DNA of 27,179 nucleotides, taken from assembly GCA_004369085.1 (NCBI GenBank), contig ML210444.1:1-27179 (forward strand), read 5' to 3'. The notes beneath the pieces were generated by a model. That model ran no database searches, was not told the origin of the DNA, and saw nothing but the letters and a program-made list of their open reading frames with translations. The translations under genes and the position numbers were made by a program. Below, in pieces: positions 18,209 to 27,179 of this stretch. The stretch comes from Coprinopsis marcescibilis (taxonomy: Eukaryota; Basidiomycota; Agaricomycetes; Agaricales; Psathyrellaceae). Position 1 is the first letter of the stretch. Each line of letters opens with the position of its first letter.

Positions 18209-20651
18209 TTAGGAAGGCTTCCGAGGAGACTCAAAATCGAACATATCTCGCCTATCTTGATCAAGAATTGAATCGTCTGCATCGGCTTCCTCAATCGCAC
18301 ATTCAGGGGAACATTTGCCAAGAATTTCCTGCCGCCTCTCCGCCAAGACCCTCTCCAAACTCTCCCAATATATCTTCACCTGTGCGCCCCAGACTGGTTG
18401 CGAGAATTCCTTCAGGTCTTCGCTGATGCTGCCATCTGGGAGAATCGCCTTTGCTGCGCGTTCCAGCTTTAAAGGTCTGGAATCACTCTCTTGCACAACA
18501 CCCAAGTTTAGGACAGACATACCGAAGCAAGGATCACAGCAAAAAGCCTGAGAGGCGAGGCATTAGCCCTGGTTATAACTGCACCCTCACAAAATTTGAG
18601 TGCATTGGTAGCCATGTCAACGATGAAAGGAGACAACAGCCGTCCGGATGGCTCCTGTGTAAGAAGGTATCTATTAGCCCTGATACTGCGAGCGCTGGCA
18701 AGCGTATACATACAACATAATTGGCATTGCCTCGCCTTGAAGTACAGGTCATGGGAGTGGGGACAGAGAAATAGAGAGGGCCATTGATTCTATGTGCCCA
18801 TTTCAACCATTCCGTTGCTTCCTGCTTATTTGGAAGCTTCTTGATGTAGTTGGAGACTGTGGTGAGTCCTGACTTCGCAATGAGACCATGCCGTTCATTG
18901 ATGCGTGCATAAGCCTGTACCAAAATGACATCTCATCTGAACAGGGGATGCGAACAAACAATAACATAGTACGTACCAGTTGGTGGATGGGCTCGGACTG
19001 CGCACGGACACTGTAGGTGACGTTTGGGTACACAATATCAACTGCTCCCTGAACAATTTGAACGAACTTGGTTGATTTGGCGACAAAATTGAGGAAAGGT
19101 TCCGGGGATGTGTAGAGAAAGTGGTAGATTGTCGGCACAAACCCCTTTCTCCACTTATTTCTCTCTGCAGTGAATGCTGGAAGATCGGAGGCTTGAGCGC
19201 GACCTAGACTTGGTCCATCTTCTCTTGCCCTGGATGTGGAGCAGCTGGGTGGCTTCGATGCGATGGTTGAATGTGGTGTAGTGGACTGCCGTGAATCAAC
19301 GGAGGGTGCTGCTCTTGATGATGAGGGGGCAGGGCGAGAATTTCTGGCCTTAGCAACATCCTTCCCAGTGCGAATACAAATAAATCATCAGACATTTACT
19401 CCCATGCATTGAAGACATACCGTATTTATGTGGTCAGCATTGCAGACAAGCTTAGTTTTGTGGCCAGGCTTCGGAAAGATTCTTGCTTGGTCAGCAGTGT
19501 TATCTTTAGAACTGCTGCCACAAGTTGGACCATCATCGTTGATATCATCTTCGTTAATACCCCCACCTTCAGTCACAGTGACTGCAGCTGCACATATTCC
19601 CTTAGTCTTGGTCTGAGGTGCAGTTGTAAATGCGGATTTGAGACCAGAGGCAATGGGGTTCAGATGCTTCTCCTTGGGACTATAAGTGTTCCTGGCCCCA
19701 TGAGTTAAATCAACTAGTGACATGATCAACAAAAACTTACACTGTAGACTTTTTCTTTCACTTTGCTTCTAGCTGTGCAAGCTTTGCCTTGAGCTTCTTG
19801 ACTGTTTCCTGTATGTAATTTGAGTGTCCTAATTCCTTTCAACTGACAGTAACACAGACACACCTCATGGTCATTGTCAGAATCTGTAGAAGCCGGTTCT
19901 TCATTAACATCACTATTTTTGTCCGCTTGATCCCCAACTGTGTTTGCCAAGTTCTCTCCACCATTATCTGGATCATCAGTATCACTGATTATGATACTGA
20001 GAACCTTGTGCTCAATGTCCGAGTCAGTCTTGCTATCTATGTCTGTCTGGCAATGAAGGCGTCAAAGAAAGTCTGACATTTGGCAAGTCAGATTGGTGCT
20101 TGCTTTGGTGGCAGCATGGTCCTCATAGACCTGTAACTGGAGCTCAACAGCATTGTCAAGCTCTTTGGCCTTCTTCCTGGCAGCTTCCTTCTGTGCCTCA
20201 GTCTCTTCAAGCTTTTGCTTCTGTCCTCGACCTGCAGCAGGTTTTGGATTGTCTTCAATTGACTTTGCTGACTTTGCTGACTTTGCTGGTGCTTGCGCGG
20301 TATTCTTGGAAGCTGGGGTCTTGGAACTTGAAGTGGTGTCCTTGCTGGCTCTCTTTCCCTTGCTTGTGGTACTGACAGCAGTAGAAGCAACAGCTAACAA
20401 AAGGTGTTAGAACCCTCAGCACATAATGGAAATAGAGAAGAGCACATACAATTAGCTGGGGTTGCTAAAGCCTTTGATGCCCGGGTCTGTTGAGCTTTTG
20501 CCTCTGTGGGTACTATGGCTTTGCTGGCCTCCGTCAGGGTCTGCTTTGGTATACAAGAGGTGTGAGCCTTCTTTGCTGGGGATGCATTGTTGATGGGAGC
20601 AGGCTCCACCTCTAGAGAAGGGAGAACATGTTTCTTGGATGATGGGGGCAT
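18209..20651 (-). CDS. Unknown 655-aa nine-exon protein
   Basis: Nine exons join in frame: 20651-20450, 20393-20104, 20046-19864, 19808-19762, 19691-19421, 19360-18977, 18914-18714, 18654-18523 and 18466-18209. Intron 2 (20103-20047) is GC-AG (GCAAGC...CCAG). Intron 4 (70 nt) has a weak GTGAAA donor and intron 8 ends TTTAAAG. These were chosen because they alone keep the frame. The first ~300 residues are disordered (Ser/Lys/Ala-rich, with SAKSAKS repeats and a short coiled coil VKKLKAKLAQLEAK). From about residue 370 a globular part begins: WRKGFVPTIYHFLYTSPEPF, then VQGAVDIVYPNVTY, YARINERHGLIAKSGL, WLKWAHRINGPLYF and ASLERAAKAILPDG. This arrangement is reminiscent of a hypothetical family common in agarics. 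No named domain or catalytic motif is seen. Confidence 0.75.
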
Positions 20652-20879
20652 TGCTGCAGAAGAAGAGGGAGTATAGAAAAAAAGGTCAAGGGATTGGGTG
20701 AATCTGTGAAAGTGTAACTTGTCAAAGGGTGAAATGGAGAAACCTGTTGGTTGTGACAGTGTTATACTTTTTTATTTTTTACTCCTATTAATTTTATTTG
20801 ATATGACGGGACCTTGGACTTGCATGCCACCCGACAACTGCTCCAATCGCTCCCACCGTGTTGTCTCACTGATTCAATC
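20652..20879. promoter_or_regulatory. Shared upstream region of two divergent genes
   Basis: This holds the promoter of the 655-aa gene (-) and the leader of the Plavaka-like fragment (+). A T-rich tract with TTATACTTTTTTATTTTTTA lies around 20761-20780. No coding frame was noted. Confidence 0.35.
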
Positions 20880-21525
20880 ATGACCCCTGCAAGGCATAGG
20901 AGCAAACTTGCAGTGGAGAAGTGCAAGTCATTTCAATACCATTATACTGGATGCTCGAAAGTCTGTGCATCCCACAAGGGATTAATGCAGCATGTGAACA
21001 AGAAGCATTGGCCTCTCTCCTCAGACGACTCTGAAAATGAAGAGCGCATTTGTGAAGCAACCTACTATCATGCCAAGCTTACAGGTAAATACAAAGAGAG
21101 TTGATCAATTCAGTGAAATTTCATGTTAACCTTTGATTCTGAATACAGGTATTCCAGTTGATGCGGAAGGACATGCCCTCCCAAAGCATGCAAACCCAGC
21201 ACCCATGCCAGTGCTAGATTCAGAAGACCCATGGTACCCATTCAGTGACCGACTTGCCTTTGATTGATGGTTGGCAGCAAACATTCAAGCATCGGGAAAT
21301 TTGGAGTGTGACGACCTTCCCTGGGTCTCAGCCAGCAAGTTATACCGCACCATAGATGACATTCAAGTTGGAAACTTGCCGTTTTACACAGAAGAATTCA
21401 GACACAATGGCCCCCTTCCCAAGAACCTGCTTATGCACCCTGTATGTGTGAGACCCCTAAAAATCGCAGAAAGTGTATTTTACAAGTTGAACTTAGTTCA
21501 AAAATGCGAAAACTGTGTTGTATAA
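20880..21525 (+). pseudogene. Plavaka-like transposase, truncated N-terminal fragment with stop codon
   Basis: Exon 20880-21084, a 64-nt intron 21085-21148 (GTAAAT...ACAG) and the continuation from 21149 stay in one frame. Residues 15-45 form a C2H2-type zinc finger: YTGCSKVCASHKGLMQHVNK plus KH. The next part has DSEDPWYPFSDRLAFD and LPWVSASKLYRTIDDI, then LPFYTEEFRHNGPLPKN, matching the region that precedes the catalytic core in Plavaka (CACTA-related) transposases of basidiomycetes. An in-frame TGA at 21265-21267 breaks it (FD-stop-WLAAN). Similarity ends near 21438, and the frame closes at 21525 with unrelated sequence. The DDE core is absent from the rest of the window, so this is a dead relic. 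TGA readthrough or intron removal would not restore the missing core. Confidence 0.7.
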
Positions 21526-21864
21526 ACCATGACAGGTATATTCTAAACAAATGCCACTACCCCAGTATGAATGGGCACCAAGGGTTGAGACTTAGAATGG
21601 AGGTTGTCAACTAACACCACCAGAATGAAGGAATATAGTAAGAGAACTATTGTCGATCATTGTCATCCATACAAGTCAAAGTTACACACTCTGAATTAAA
21701 AACCAACATTGATAATAGTGACTCAGCACAAGAGTTACTATTACATGGACGTGTATAATACATCCACTAGTGCCATGACATAACTCAATACTCAGAACGA
21801 ATGATGGTATTTCTTGTAAAATGAAACGTACTGGCCAGGACTAGAGCCCCAGACCTACACGTTA

Positions 21865-21882
21865 ACTCGGCAAATGCCGAGT
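21865..21882. repeat. Perfect 8-nt-arm hairpin ACTCGGCA-AA-TGCCGAGT
   Basis: ACTCGGCA is followed by AA and then its exact complement TGCCGAGT. It sits alone in the gene-poor stretch. A loop of two bases makes it a near-perfect palindrome rather than a typical terminator, and it could be a joined pair of terminal repeat tips or a protein-binding site. Confidence 0.7.
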
Positions 21883-21990
21883 ATAAGTGCCTGGAACATA
21901 TAGTCAAAAGGACTTACAAGAATTGACGCACATTGCTAAGACGATACAAGCACAAGTTACCCTACCACGGGACCACAGAAAGATGACAAA

Positions 21991-22080
21991 GAAAGCGAGG
22001 ATTCGCCGAGATAAGACAAAGAAAGCGAGGATTCGCCGAGATAAGACAAAGAAAGCGAGGATTCGCCGAGATAAGACAAC
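21991..22080. repeat. Three tandem copies of a 30-nt unit
   Basis: The unit starting GAAAGCGAGGATTCGCCGAG is repeated at 21991-22020, 22021-22050 and 22051-22080. The copies are identical except for the last base. The high identity points to a recent expansion. The length is a multiple of three, so frames stay open through it on both strands, giving repeats such as KKARIRRDKT, but no gene is supported. Confidence 0.9.
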
Positions 22081-22580
22081 AAACTGGACATGTGCCTGAG
22101 ACGAAAGGGAAGCACTGGGCAGAAGATCGCGTGAAGGAGGGCAAGGTTGATGTCTGCGTGTTTCATTGGAGGAATGGCGGGCTTGGCTGTATTTTTGTCT
22201 TTGTTCGATAGTGCATGGTCCAGCTGTGGATTTTGTCCATGTATCATAATGAACATATTTTCGCACTCCTTGTCACCTCTTCATGCCTCTCATCTTGCTC
22301 AGCATTGGTGTGATGCTACTGAGTAGGTAGGATCAAACAAGACAGTGGGGTTCTCTCGCGTGTCCGTAGACCCGTAGACGATACCCTGAGGAAAACGGAG
22401 GAAGGAGGAGAGCGTATGACAGAGGAACGAAAGGTTCGTGGCAAAGTGTCAAAGGTGTGCGAAACAGATCAGCTGCGGGCGGTGATGTTACGTACCATGC
22501 CGGACCCGAGTTGTTGTTGATGCAGTGAGCTTGCGAGCGCCTAAGCACGAGAGGAGGAGGAGGGATTTGATTGATAAAAA

Positions 22581-22597
22581 GAGAGAGAGAGAGAGAG
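22581..22597. repeat. (GA)8 microsatellite
   Basis: Uninterrupted GA dinucleotides of 17 nt, in a purine-rich context. Confidence 0.9.
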
Positions 22598-22679
22598 TCG
22601 TAGGTACAAGGGAAGGTAGATAACTTTCGATCTTTGTGTACCCTACGTCTTTTTATACCCGAATCCTTGGGGGCTCGAG

Positions 22680-22716
22680 CAAATACTATAAAATATGAAA
22701 CAAATACTATAAAATA
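22680..22716. repeat. Direct repeat of CAAATACTATAAAATA
   Basis: Perfect 16-nt copies at 22680-22695 and 22701-22716 with a 21-nt period. Confidence 0.85.
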
Positions 22717-22797
22717 GCTACTTTTGGGAGGTTCGTGCGATGTTCATGAGGAGGTCCAGCACAGAGTCTGAAGGGTGGTGTGGACAGGGAGCTGGCG

Positions 22798-22821
22798 GTT
22801 GGATTAGGCGTTGGATTAGGC
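22798..22821. repeat. Direct repeat of GTTGGATTAGGC
   Basis: Two adjacent perfect copies of a 12-nt unit. Confidence 0.85.
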
Positions 22822-22838
22822 GCGTCGCGTTTCTTTAA

Positions 22839-23400
22839 TTAGGTCGCGTCGTGTGGGTTGTGATCGAGTGTGGGCTTGGCACCCAAATAGGGTGATGTGA
22901 GCTTGGCTGCGCCTAGCCAGGCTCGCATCCCCACATTGGTATCACGATCTTCGTCGCACTCAAAAGCGCCCTTTTCGCACAATAGCGATTGAAGAACCAT
23001 TGGACATGGCTCTATGAGCACAACCTCGGCAATTGTGTGAAGGAAACGCACCGATATTTCAAGTGCCTAAGCTAATCTCCGTAGTTTACCTGCTGATCTG
23101 CTTGGCCAAACTCGTCTGGGTGCTTTGTCCATCGATTCATCGCACTACCATCCTTACCACGGATCATCGCACACCAACCCGGAGCAGTTGGTGGAATGAT
23201 GCATGAAACCTGGGTAATCAATTGGGTATCCGTATGATTCTTCGACCAGGATGGCGATGGTTATCCGGCAAGCATTGTCGCGGGATTTGCAATGGATCGT
23301 TCTGAAGGCCGTATCTCTGAGCGAAATAATCGCCAAGGTGTCCGCGTCTCGCAGGAACATGAATCCCCCATAGCCATTTCACGGTGGACACCACAGCTCC
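22839..23400 (-). pseudogene. Possible decayed coding fragments, minus strand
   Basis: Minus-strand frames look more protein-like than their surroundings: RDADTLAIISLRDTAF near 23345-23298 (loosely like the start of an F-box) and VLIEPCPMVLQSLLCEKGAF ending at 22839. They cannot be joined cleanly: candidate introns leave stops or are too short. I do not recognise the product. It may be a degraded host gene, or these frames may be chance. Confidence 0.2.
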
Positions 23401-23916
23401 GACCTGGTAGCACCTGGCAGAACTAGAGCTATAGGGGAGGGGGTAGACAGCAGATAGGATTAGATTAGATCGACACACAGATTGTGGCAGTGCCCTCCCT
23501 GATGGGCATGCCAACGCGAGCAACTAGTGGAAGACAGCCTTGACCCACTCTTCCATCTTGTTCCCGCGAGCTTTCCCTTTGGACTGCTCCAACGGCCAAT
23601 CGCACTTACCAGTACCATAGTACTACCATAGAAGAAGCCTCAATCGATCAAAACAGGTTTATAAAACAGGGAATATGAATAATCACACATGTGGTGCACC
23701 TCTGCAGCGTCCGTGTAACATGAAATCTGGTATCGGAGGTGTGGTAGGGGTCGAACCAACATCGACAGATGCTCGCGCGCTTCATCCATGCTTCGCCCTC
23801 ACCACGCCCCTACTCAGCCGCACCTCCTCCGATTAACATTCATTGACCCGTCCATGAGGAGCCCATCTCTCTGTCAAAATCTGCGCCTTAGGTTTGGACC
23901 CAGCCAGCCCTCCGTC
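23401..23916. other. Stretch without recognised features
   Basis: No credible gene, tRNA or repeat was seen. A TTCGAACC-like word near 23750 was tested as a tRNA T-loop and did not fit. Confidence 0.4.
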
Positions 23917-23945
23917 TCATTCACCCGCTTTGCAGCCATCGCAGT

Positions 23946-24399
23946 TCAGAGGTCGACGATGGTGCACACATCGATGTAGGTGTCGGCTTTGTTGCTGTCG
24001 TTCTGGATAACAAGGAGGGTCTTGTTTCTGACATATGGCGTAAGTATGGACGAGGAGGGTAGGGTACGGATTCGTCTCCTGGTGAACGTTGAGAAGGACC
24101 TGGGCGCCCCTATCGCCATCGAAGATAACGAGGGGCCGTGTTGTCGTTGAACCCAGATCTCCATGACGATGATCGTCTGCGCTGTGGCAGGCCACCGAAC
24201 TCCCTGACGTTACACTCTTCCCCGAAGCCTCTCGTCTTAAGCACCACACCTTCCCTGTTGACGCCGTCCTCAAACTTCTGCAGTGCGACTGACGCTGGGC
24301 GGGATTGCGACACCGGTCCCAGTGCTGACTCGGGCAGGCGTTGGATACCTTGCATAGGTGGGAAGGAAGCAATGGTGTCCTGGTAGATAGCGATGGCAA
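23946..24399 (-). pseudogene. Possible frameshifted relic of an unknown gene
   Basis: Protein-like stretches alternate between minus-strand frames: RLPESALGPVSQSRPASVAL (about 24340-24281), then RPLVIFDGDRGAQVLLNVHQ (about 24139-24080), then YVRNKTLLVIQNDSNKADTY ending with TIVDL and a stop at 23946. The last two read like adjacent parts of one protein but lie in different frames, which suggests a frameshift between about 24030 and 24090. I do not recognise the family. Splicing could also explain the frame change, though no good intron was found. Confidence 0.3.
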
Positions 24400-24583
24400 T
24401 GACGTGATGTGATTGCTAAAGATGCGGGGATGGTGGTTGCAGACTCAGCTGCTCGTCAGGGAGATGCAGATGAGTTGGGTGCCGAAGAGATTGAAATAGC
24501 GAATGTACAATGAGCACTGGGGATGGGGTGGTGGGGAAGTTGAAAGGGCGCGTTGATTTCTGCGCCGTGCGGTCAATGTGTAC

Positions 24584-25250
24584 TCAAGGCCAACGCAAGG
24601 GGGGTGTACTCACCTTGTTAATGGACGCCTTCGACTCCAGCTCAGGGGTGAGTCTGCTTGATATATGCCGTTCAAATCTGCGTCCTAAGAGGCTGACTGT
24701 ACGCTGCAGCAACATTTTGGTTCCTGTCTCGATATCTAGGTTTTCAACGTCCGATCGCGTTTGTAGTGCAGGGATTAAATGAGGAGCACGTTCGTGCCTT
24801 CTAGAGCAATCGGTCGGCTGGAGACAGTGCATGATAGCAGCTGAGGCAAGGTGAGTGGGTTAGCTTGAGGGCGTCGGTCCACAGGGTTAACAAGGGAAGA
24901 TTGATGGTGCCTGCTTGTGGGCGAATGGCACCGATCTCGGCATTTTTGCGACTGAAGTACTGGTTGAGACCTTATCAGAACACAGTTCATAGACTGAGGA
25001 AGACCTGCATACTGTATTTCAACAATGCGGCTTGTGCTTCGAGATGGAATGTGGGACTTGGGAAAGAGTGTGGAGGGTGTGGTTCAAGCATGATTATGGA
25101 CTTGGCAAGTGCGAGTGACGTGCACCGGTGACAGGCTTGCAGTGCTTTGCTTTTGTTTGGCAACAGCTTCTCTGAGCCGAATTCAACGGACTCCCTCATG
25201 CTCTTGTCATATATGTTGTAGGACCAAAGTCCTCTCGTGGGCCACAGTCG
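24584..25250 (-). pseudogene. Possible coding fragments, minus strand, unresolved
   Basis: From the right, a frame reads GLWSYNIYDKSMRESVEFGS down to LLKYSMQ (about 25240-25014). With a 46-nt GT-AG removal it continues in frame as YFSRKNAEIGAIRPQAGTIN to TLWTDALK. A further frame, ENLDIETGTKMLLQRTVSLL, ends SKASINK before a GTGAGT donor at about 24619. The second join has no usable donor, so the model breaks. The family is not recognised. It may be a decayed gene, a gene with an unusual intron, or chance frames. Confidence 0.25.
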
Positions 25251-25390
25251 GATTTCACATTCGTTCTCCCTATTGCCCGGCCTAACGATTCAATGTCTAC
25301 GTGCAGGCAACGTGCAGGACCTGCAAGATGCCGTGACTCTAAACCGTTCTTGGTCATGTATTGATTCTCAGTAAGCGTAAAACAGTCAGT

Positions 25391-25575
25391 AACTTACGGT
25401 GGTTACAAAATTAACTTAGCACTCGTACTTAGCCCTGCCAAAACATACTTATTCATACTTATGGCAGGCTAAGTACGTTTGTCTAAGTTTGATCTAAGTT
25501 AGTCTGTACTTGGCACTACTAAGTATAAGTATAAGTACATTTTTCGCAGTGTAAAGTAAAACTTACCACCGTACT
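25391..25575. repeat. Nested foldback repeat (MITE-like)
   Basis: The outer arms TACGGTGGT (25395-25403) and ACCACCGTA (25565-25573) are perfect complements. Inside, GTACTTAGCCCTGCC (25425-25439) pairs with GGCAGGCTAAGTAC (25463-25476) with one extra base. The region is dense in CTAAGTA/TACTTAG words. The size, AT content and nested arms resemble a small non-autonomous foldback element. No target duplication could be fixed. Confidence 0.55.
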
Positions 25576-26590
25576 TAACACATGAACTTAGCATAAAGTT
25601 AGATGTTGCTCTGCAGAAGGTGGCTGTGTTGCAGGAATTGCTGGGAAATCGGGCCAGCCCTGTACTGCTTTGCAATTATTGTTGTTGGCATGTGAAGCTA
25701 AGAAATTCCAAGCATACACATGTCAAGGAGATACTACTATTAGTATACACACCATGTTTCGTGACATCCGGAGTGCCCAACCCTGAGATATTTGCGCGTC
25801 AATGGTGTAAACAGTTTTAACAGTGGGGTTTGATCGGTTTTGATGGGGAACAGCGGCTATCTCTTTGGCGCTAAACCTGGTTTTGGGAGCTGGTTGTGCT
25901 TAAATACAGTAGAAACATTGCCAGCCAGTTGTCTGCAATGTCCAGTGATAGATTCAGAAGACTCACCGACGTTTTGGCCAGCAACAGGTCAATTACAAAC
26001 CAATGTAATTTGCTTCCATTCCGTGATGCGTGAAAATTTGCATTTTGTGTCGAATTCCGGGAAGACAACTCTCCTTCTTTCCTCATCTCCGACATTGGTT
26101 TGCCCTTCAAACTATGTTAAAGAAGCTTAGAAAATTCCTCCGCTATCTTGGGGGAGATTCCAGTGACGAGGAGGTGTTAGATAGCATCAAAACCCGATCC
26201 TCACGCCCGAAGAAACTCATACAAAATGAAGAAACTCAAGTTTCCACCCTCCATGGACGCTCTTCTGTGGAGTTTATGCAGCCTGGAGGCTATGTTCCAT
26301 TGCCAAACTATCCATATCGCAACCCATGCACGTTTAATTATATTGTTGCTGTCAAATTCACGCACTGACCGTTACTATAGCTCCATTCTGGCCAGGATTT
26401 ATGCGAGAGTGACAAACACTAAGAGCTAAGTACGGCTAAGTACACTACTATTTAGCGTACCAAGCTCTGTACCAAGCTCCTGTTGGGGGGGAGCATCATT
26501 TCTACCCCAATACCAGGCCCAATCTGGCGCAAGCAGCAATGCCTCCAGCTCAATTGAGCCATACCAAGGCCAAAAGAAAGCTACACTTAG
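25576..26590. other. Spacer with weak coding potential and a second CTAAGTAC cluster
   Basis: GCTAAGTAC recurs twice at 26425-26433 and 26435-26443, the same word as in the foldback arms at 25468-25476 and, inverted, at 25425-25433. A plus-strand frame from ATG 26114 to 26368 (85 aa, with DSSDEEVLDSIKTRSSRPKK) has somewhat protein-like content but no recognisable family and no clear start context. Confidence 0.3.
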
Positions 26591-26599
26591 CACTGGCCC

Positions 26600-26990
26600 A
26601 CAAGTCCGTGCGGCTGCCATGCCATGGCTGTGCCAGGGGCGTGCCAGGGCCGTGCATGTCCGTGCGGCTGCCGTGCTAGAGCCATGCAAGTCCGTGCGGC
26701 TGCCGTGCTAGAGCCGTGCCATGTCCGTGCGGCTGCCGTGCTAGAGCTGTGCAAGCTCCGTGCTATGTCCGTGCGGCCGCCGTGCAATCTCTGTGCGGCA
26801 GCCATGCAATCTCCGTGCGGCCATTGTATGGCAGCTGTGCAAGCTCCGTGTGGCCATTGTACGGCAGCTGTGCAAGCTCCATGCAGCCATTGTACGGCCA
26901 TTATATGGCAGCCATGCAAGCTCCCTGCAGCCATCATACAGCTTTTATAAGGCAGCCATTGTATGGCTCTCACATGTCATCTACCCTAGA
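26600..26990. repeat. Degenerate GC-rich minisatellite
   Basis: GTCCGTGCGG recurs at 26658, 26690, 26723 and 26767 (spacings 32, 33 and 44), each copy followed by CTGCCGTGCTAGAGC or a close variant. The array then shifts to a related unit, CCATTGTACGGCAGCTGTGC, repeated with changes to about 26960. Open frames cross it on both strands and encode repetitive Ala/Cys/His-rich peptides. These are best explained by the repeat, not by a gene. Confidence 0.8.
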
Positions 26991-27095
26991 TCCATAGAAG
27001 TATAATGCTATAATCCATGCTAGAGCCTTTGCCAAAATTGACAAAAATGATATAGTAGATAAATAAAACTATAGTTACAGTACATTCTATTTTAT

Positions 27096-27179
27096 TTATT
27101 CTTCTTCTTCTTGTTCATCCTCATCTTCGTCCTCCTCGTTTCTTTGCTGTTTGGATTGCACAATTTGAGTGTGATAGTA
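27096..27179 (-). CDS. Acidic C-terminus of a gene entering from the right edge
   Basis: The minus-strand frame is open from the window edge to TAA at 27098-27096 (27 residues). It reads YYHTQIVQSKQQRNEEDEDE and ends in a Glu-rich tail just before an AT-rich stretch that fits a 3' untranslated region. The acidic tail alone does not identify the protein. It could also be a chance frame over a TTC/TCC-rich run. Confidence 0.4.
   Translation of the reverse strand, partial: YYHTQIVQSKQQRNEEDEDEDEQEEEE

Larger units (their letters stand above)
21526..22838. other. Gene-poor stretch with short repeats
   Basis: No convincing gene was found. The stretch holds a perfect hairpin (21865-21882), a 30-nt triple tandem repeat (21991-22080), a (GA)n run and two small direct repeats near 22680-22821. 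A minus-strand open frame at 22333-22548 has no recognisable content. Confidence 0.4.

Noticed and set aside
18467..18522. Apparent frame break between exons 8 and 9 of the 655-aa gene
   Set aside because: Using the acceptor TTTAAAG at 18467 instead of the earlier CCAG gives a 56-nt intron that keeps the frame and a sensible protein sequence.
19726..19950. Apparent frameshift after the coiled-coil exon of the 655-aa gene
   Set aside because: A 70-nt intron with a GTGAAA donor and CCAG acceptor (19761-19692) restores the frame, so no disruption needs to be assumed.
21991..22080. Possible CRISPR-like array
   Set aside because: The copies are directly adjacent with no spacers, in eukaryotic-type DNA. 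It is a simple tandem repeat.
23725..23765. TTCGAACC-like word as a possible tRNA T-loop
   Set aside because: Neither strand gives a paired T-stem or an acceptor stem around it.
26624..26973. Long open frames on both strands at 26587-27005
   Set aside because: They follow the minisatellite period and encode simple repeats in several phases, so they are products of the repeat.

Overview
The window reads as nuclear DNA of a filamentous basidiomycete, most likely an Agaricomycete (mushroom-forming fungus). The signs are genes cut by many 45-70 nt GT-AG introns, a CxC2/KDZ transposase, a DUF6818/Harbinger pair, a Plavaka-type relic, tandem F-box genes and several hypothetical families of the kind expanded in agaric genomes. 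All gene models below were built by eye. Exons were joined only where splice sites and reading frame agreed, and no database search was possible.

Layout. 1-2731: two tandem minus-strand F-box-like genes, the first cut by the window edge, with an intron at the same place in both. 2996-13978: a candidate ~11 kb mobile element bounded by imperfect ~95 nt inverted repeats. It holds five spliced genes with open frames: a 1106-aa KDZ transposase with a CxC2 zinc module (-), a 276-aa unknown protein (-), a 196-aa protein with a basic N-terminus (+), a 218-aa protein with an RNase H1 N-terminal (hybrid-binding)-like domain (-), and a 752-aa unknown protein (+). 14655-17941: a PIF/Harbinger-type pair, a DDE_Tnp_4-like transposase (+) and a DUF6818 (Myb/SANT-like) partner (-), tail to tail. 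18209-20651: a nine-exon unknown gene (-). 20880-21525: a Plavaka-like N-terminal fragment with a nonsense codon and no catalytic core. 21526-27095: gene-poor, with short tandem repeats, a foldback repeat, decayed coding fragments and a GC-rich minisatellite. 27096-27179: the acidic C-terminus of a gene that enters from the right edge.

The main point of interest is 2996-13978. If the inverted repeats are true ends, a KDZ transposon here carries four accessory proteins, one with a nucleic-acid-hybrid-binding-type domain. The whole window looks like a transposon-dense accessory region in which KDZ, Harbinger, Plavaka and small foldback or minisatellite DNA lie side by side. Cooperation between the five genes is inference from their shared enclosure, not something the sequence proves.
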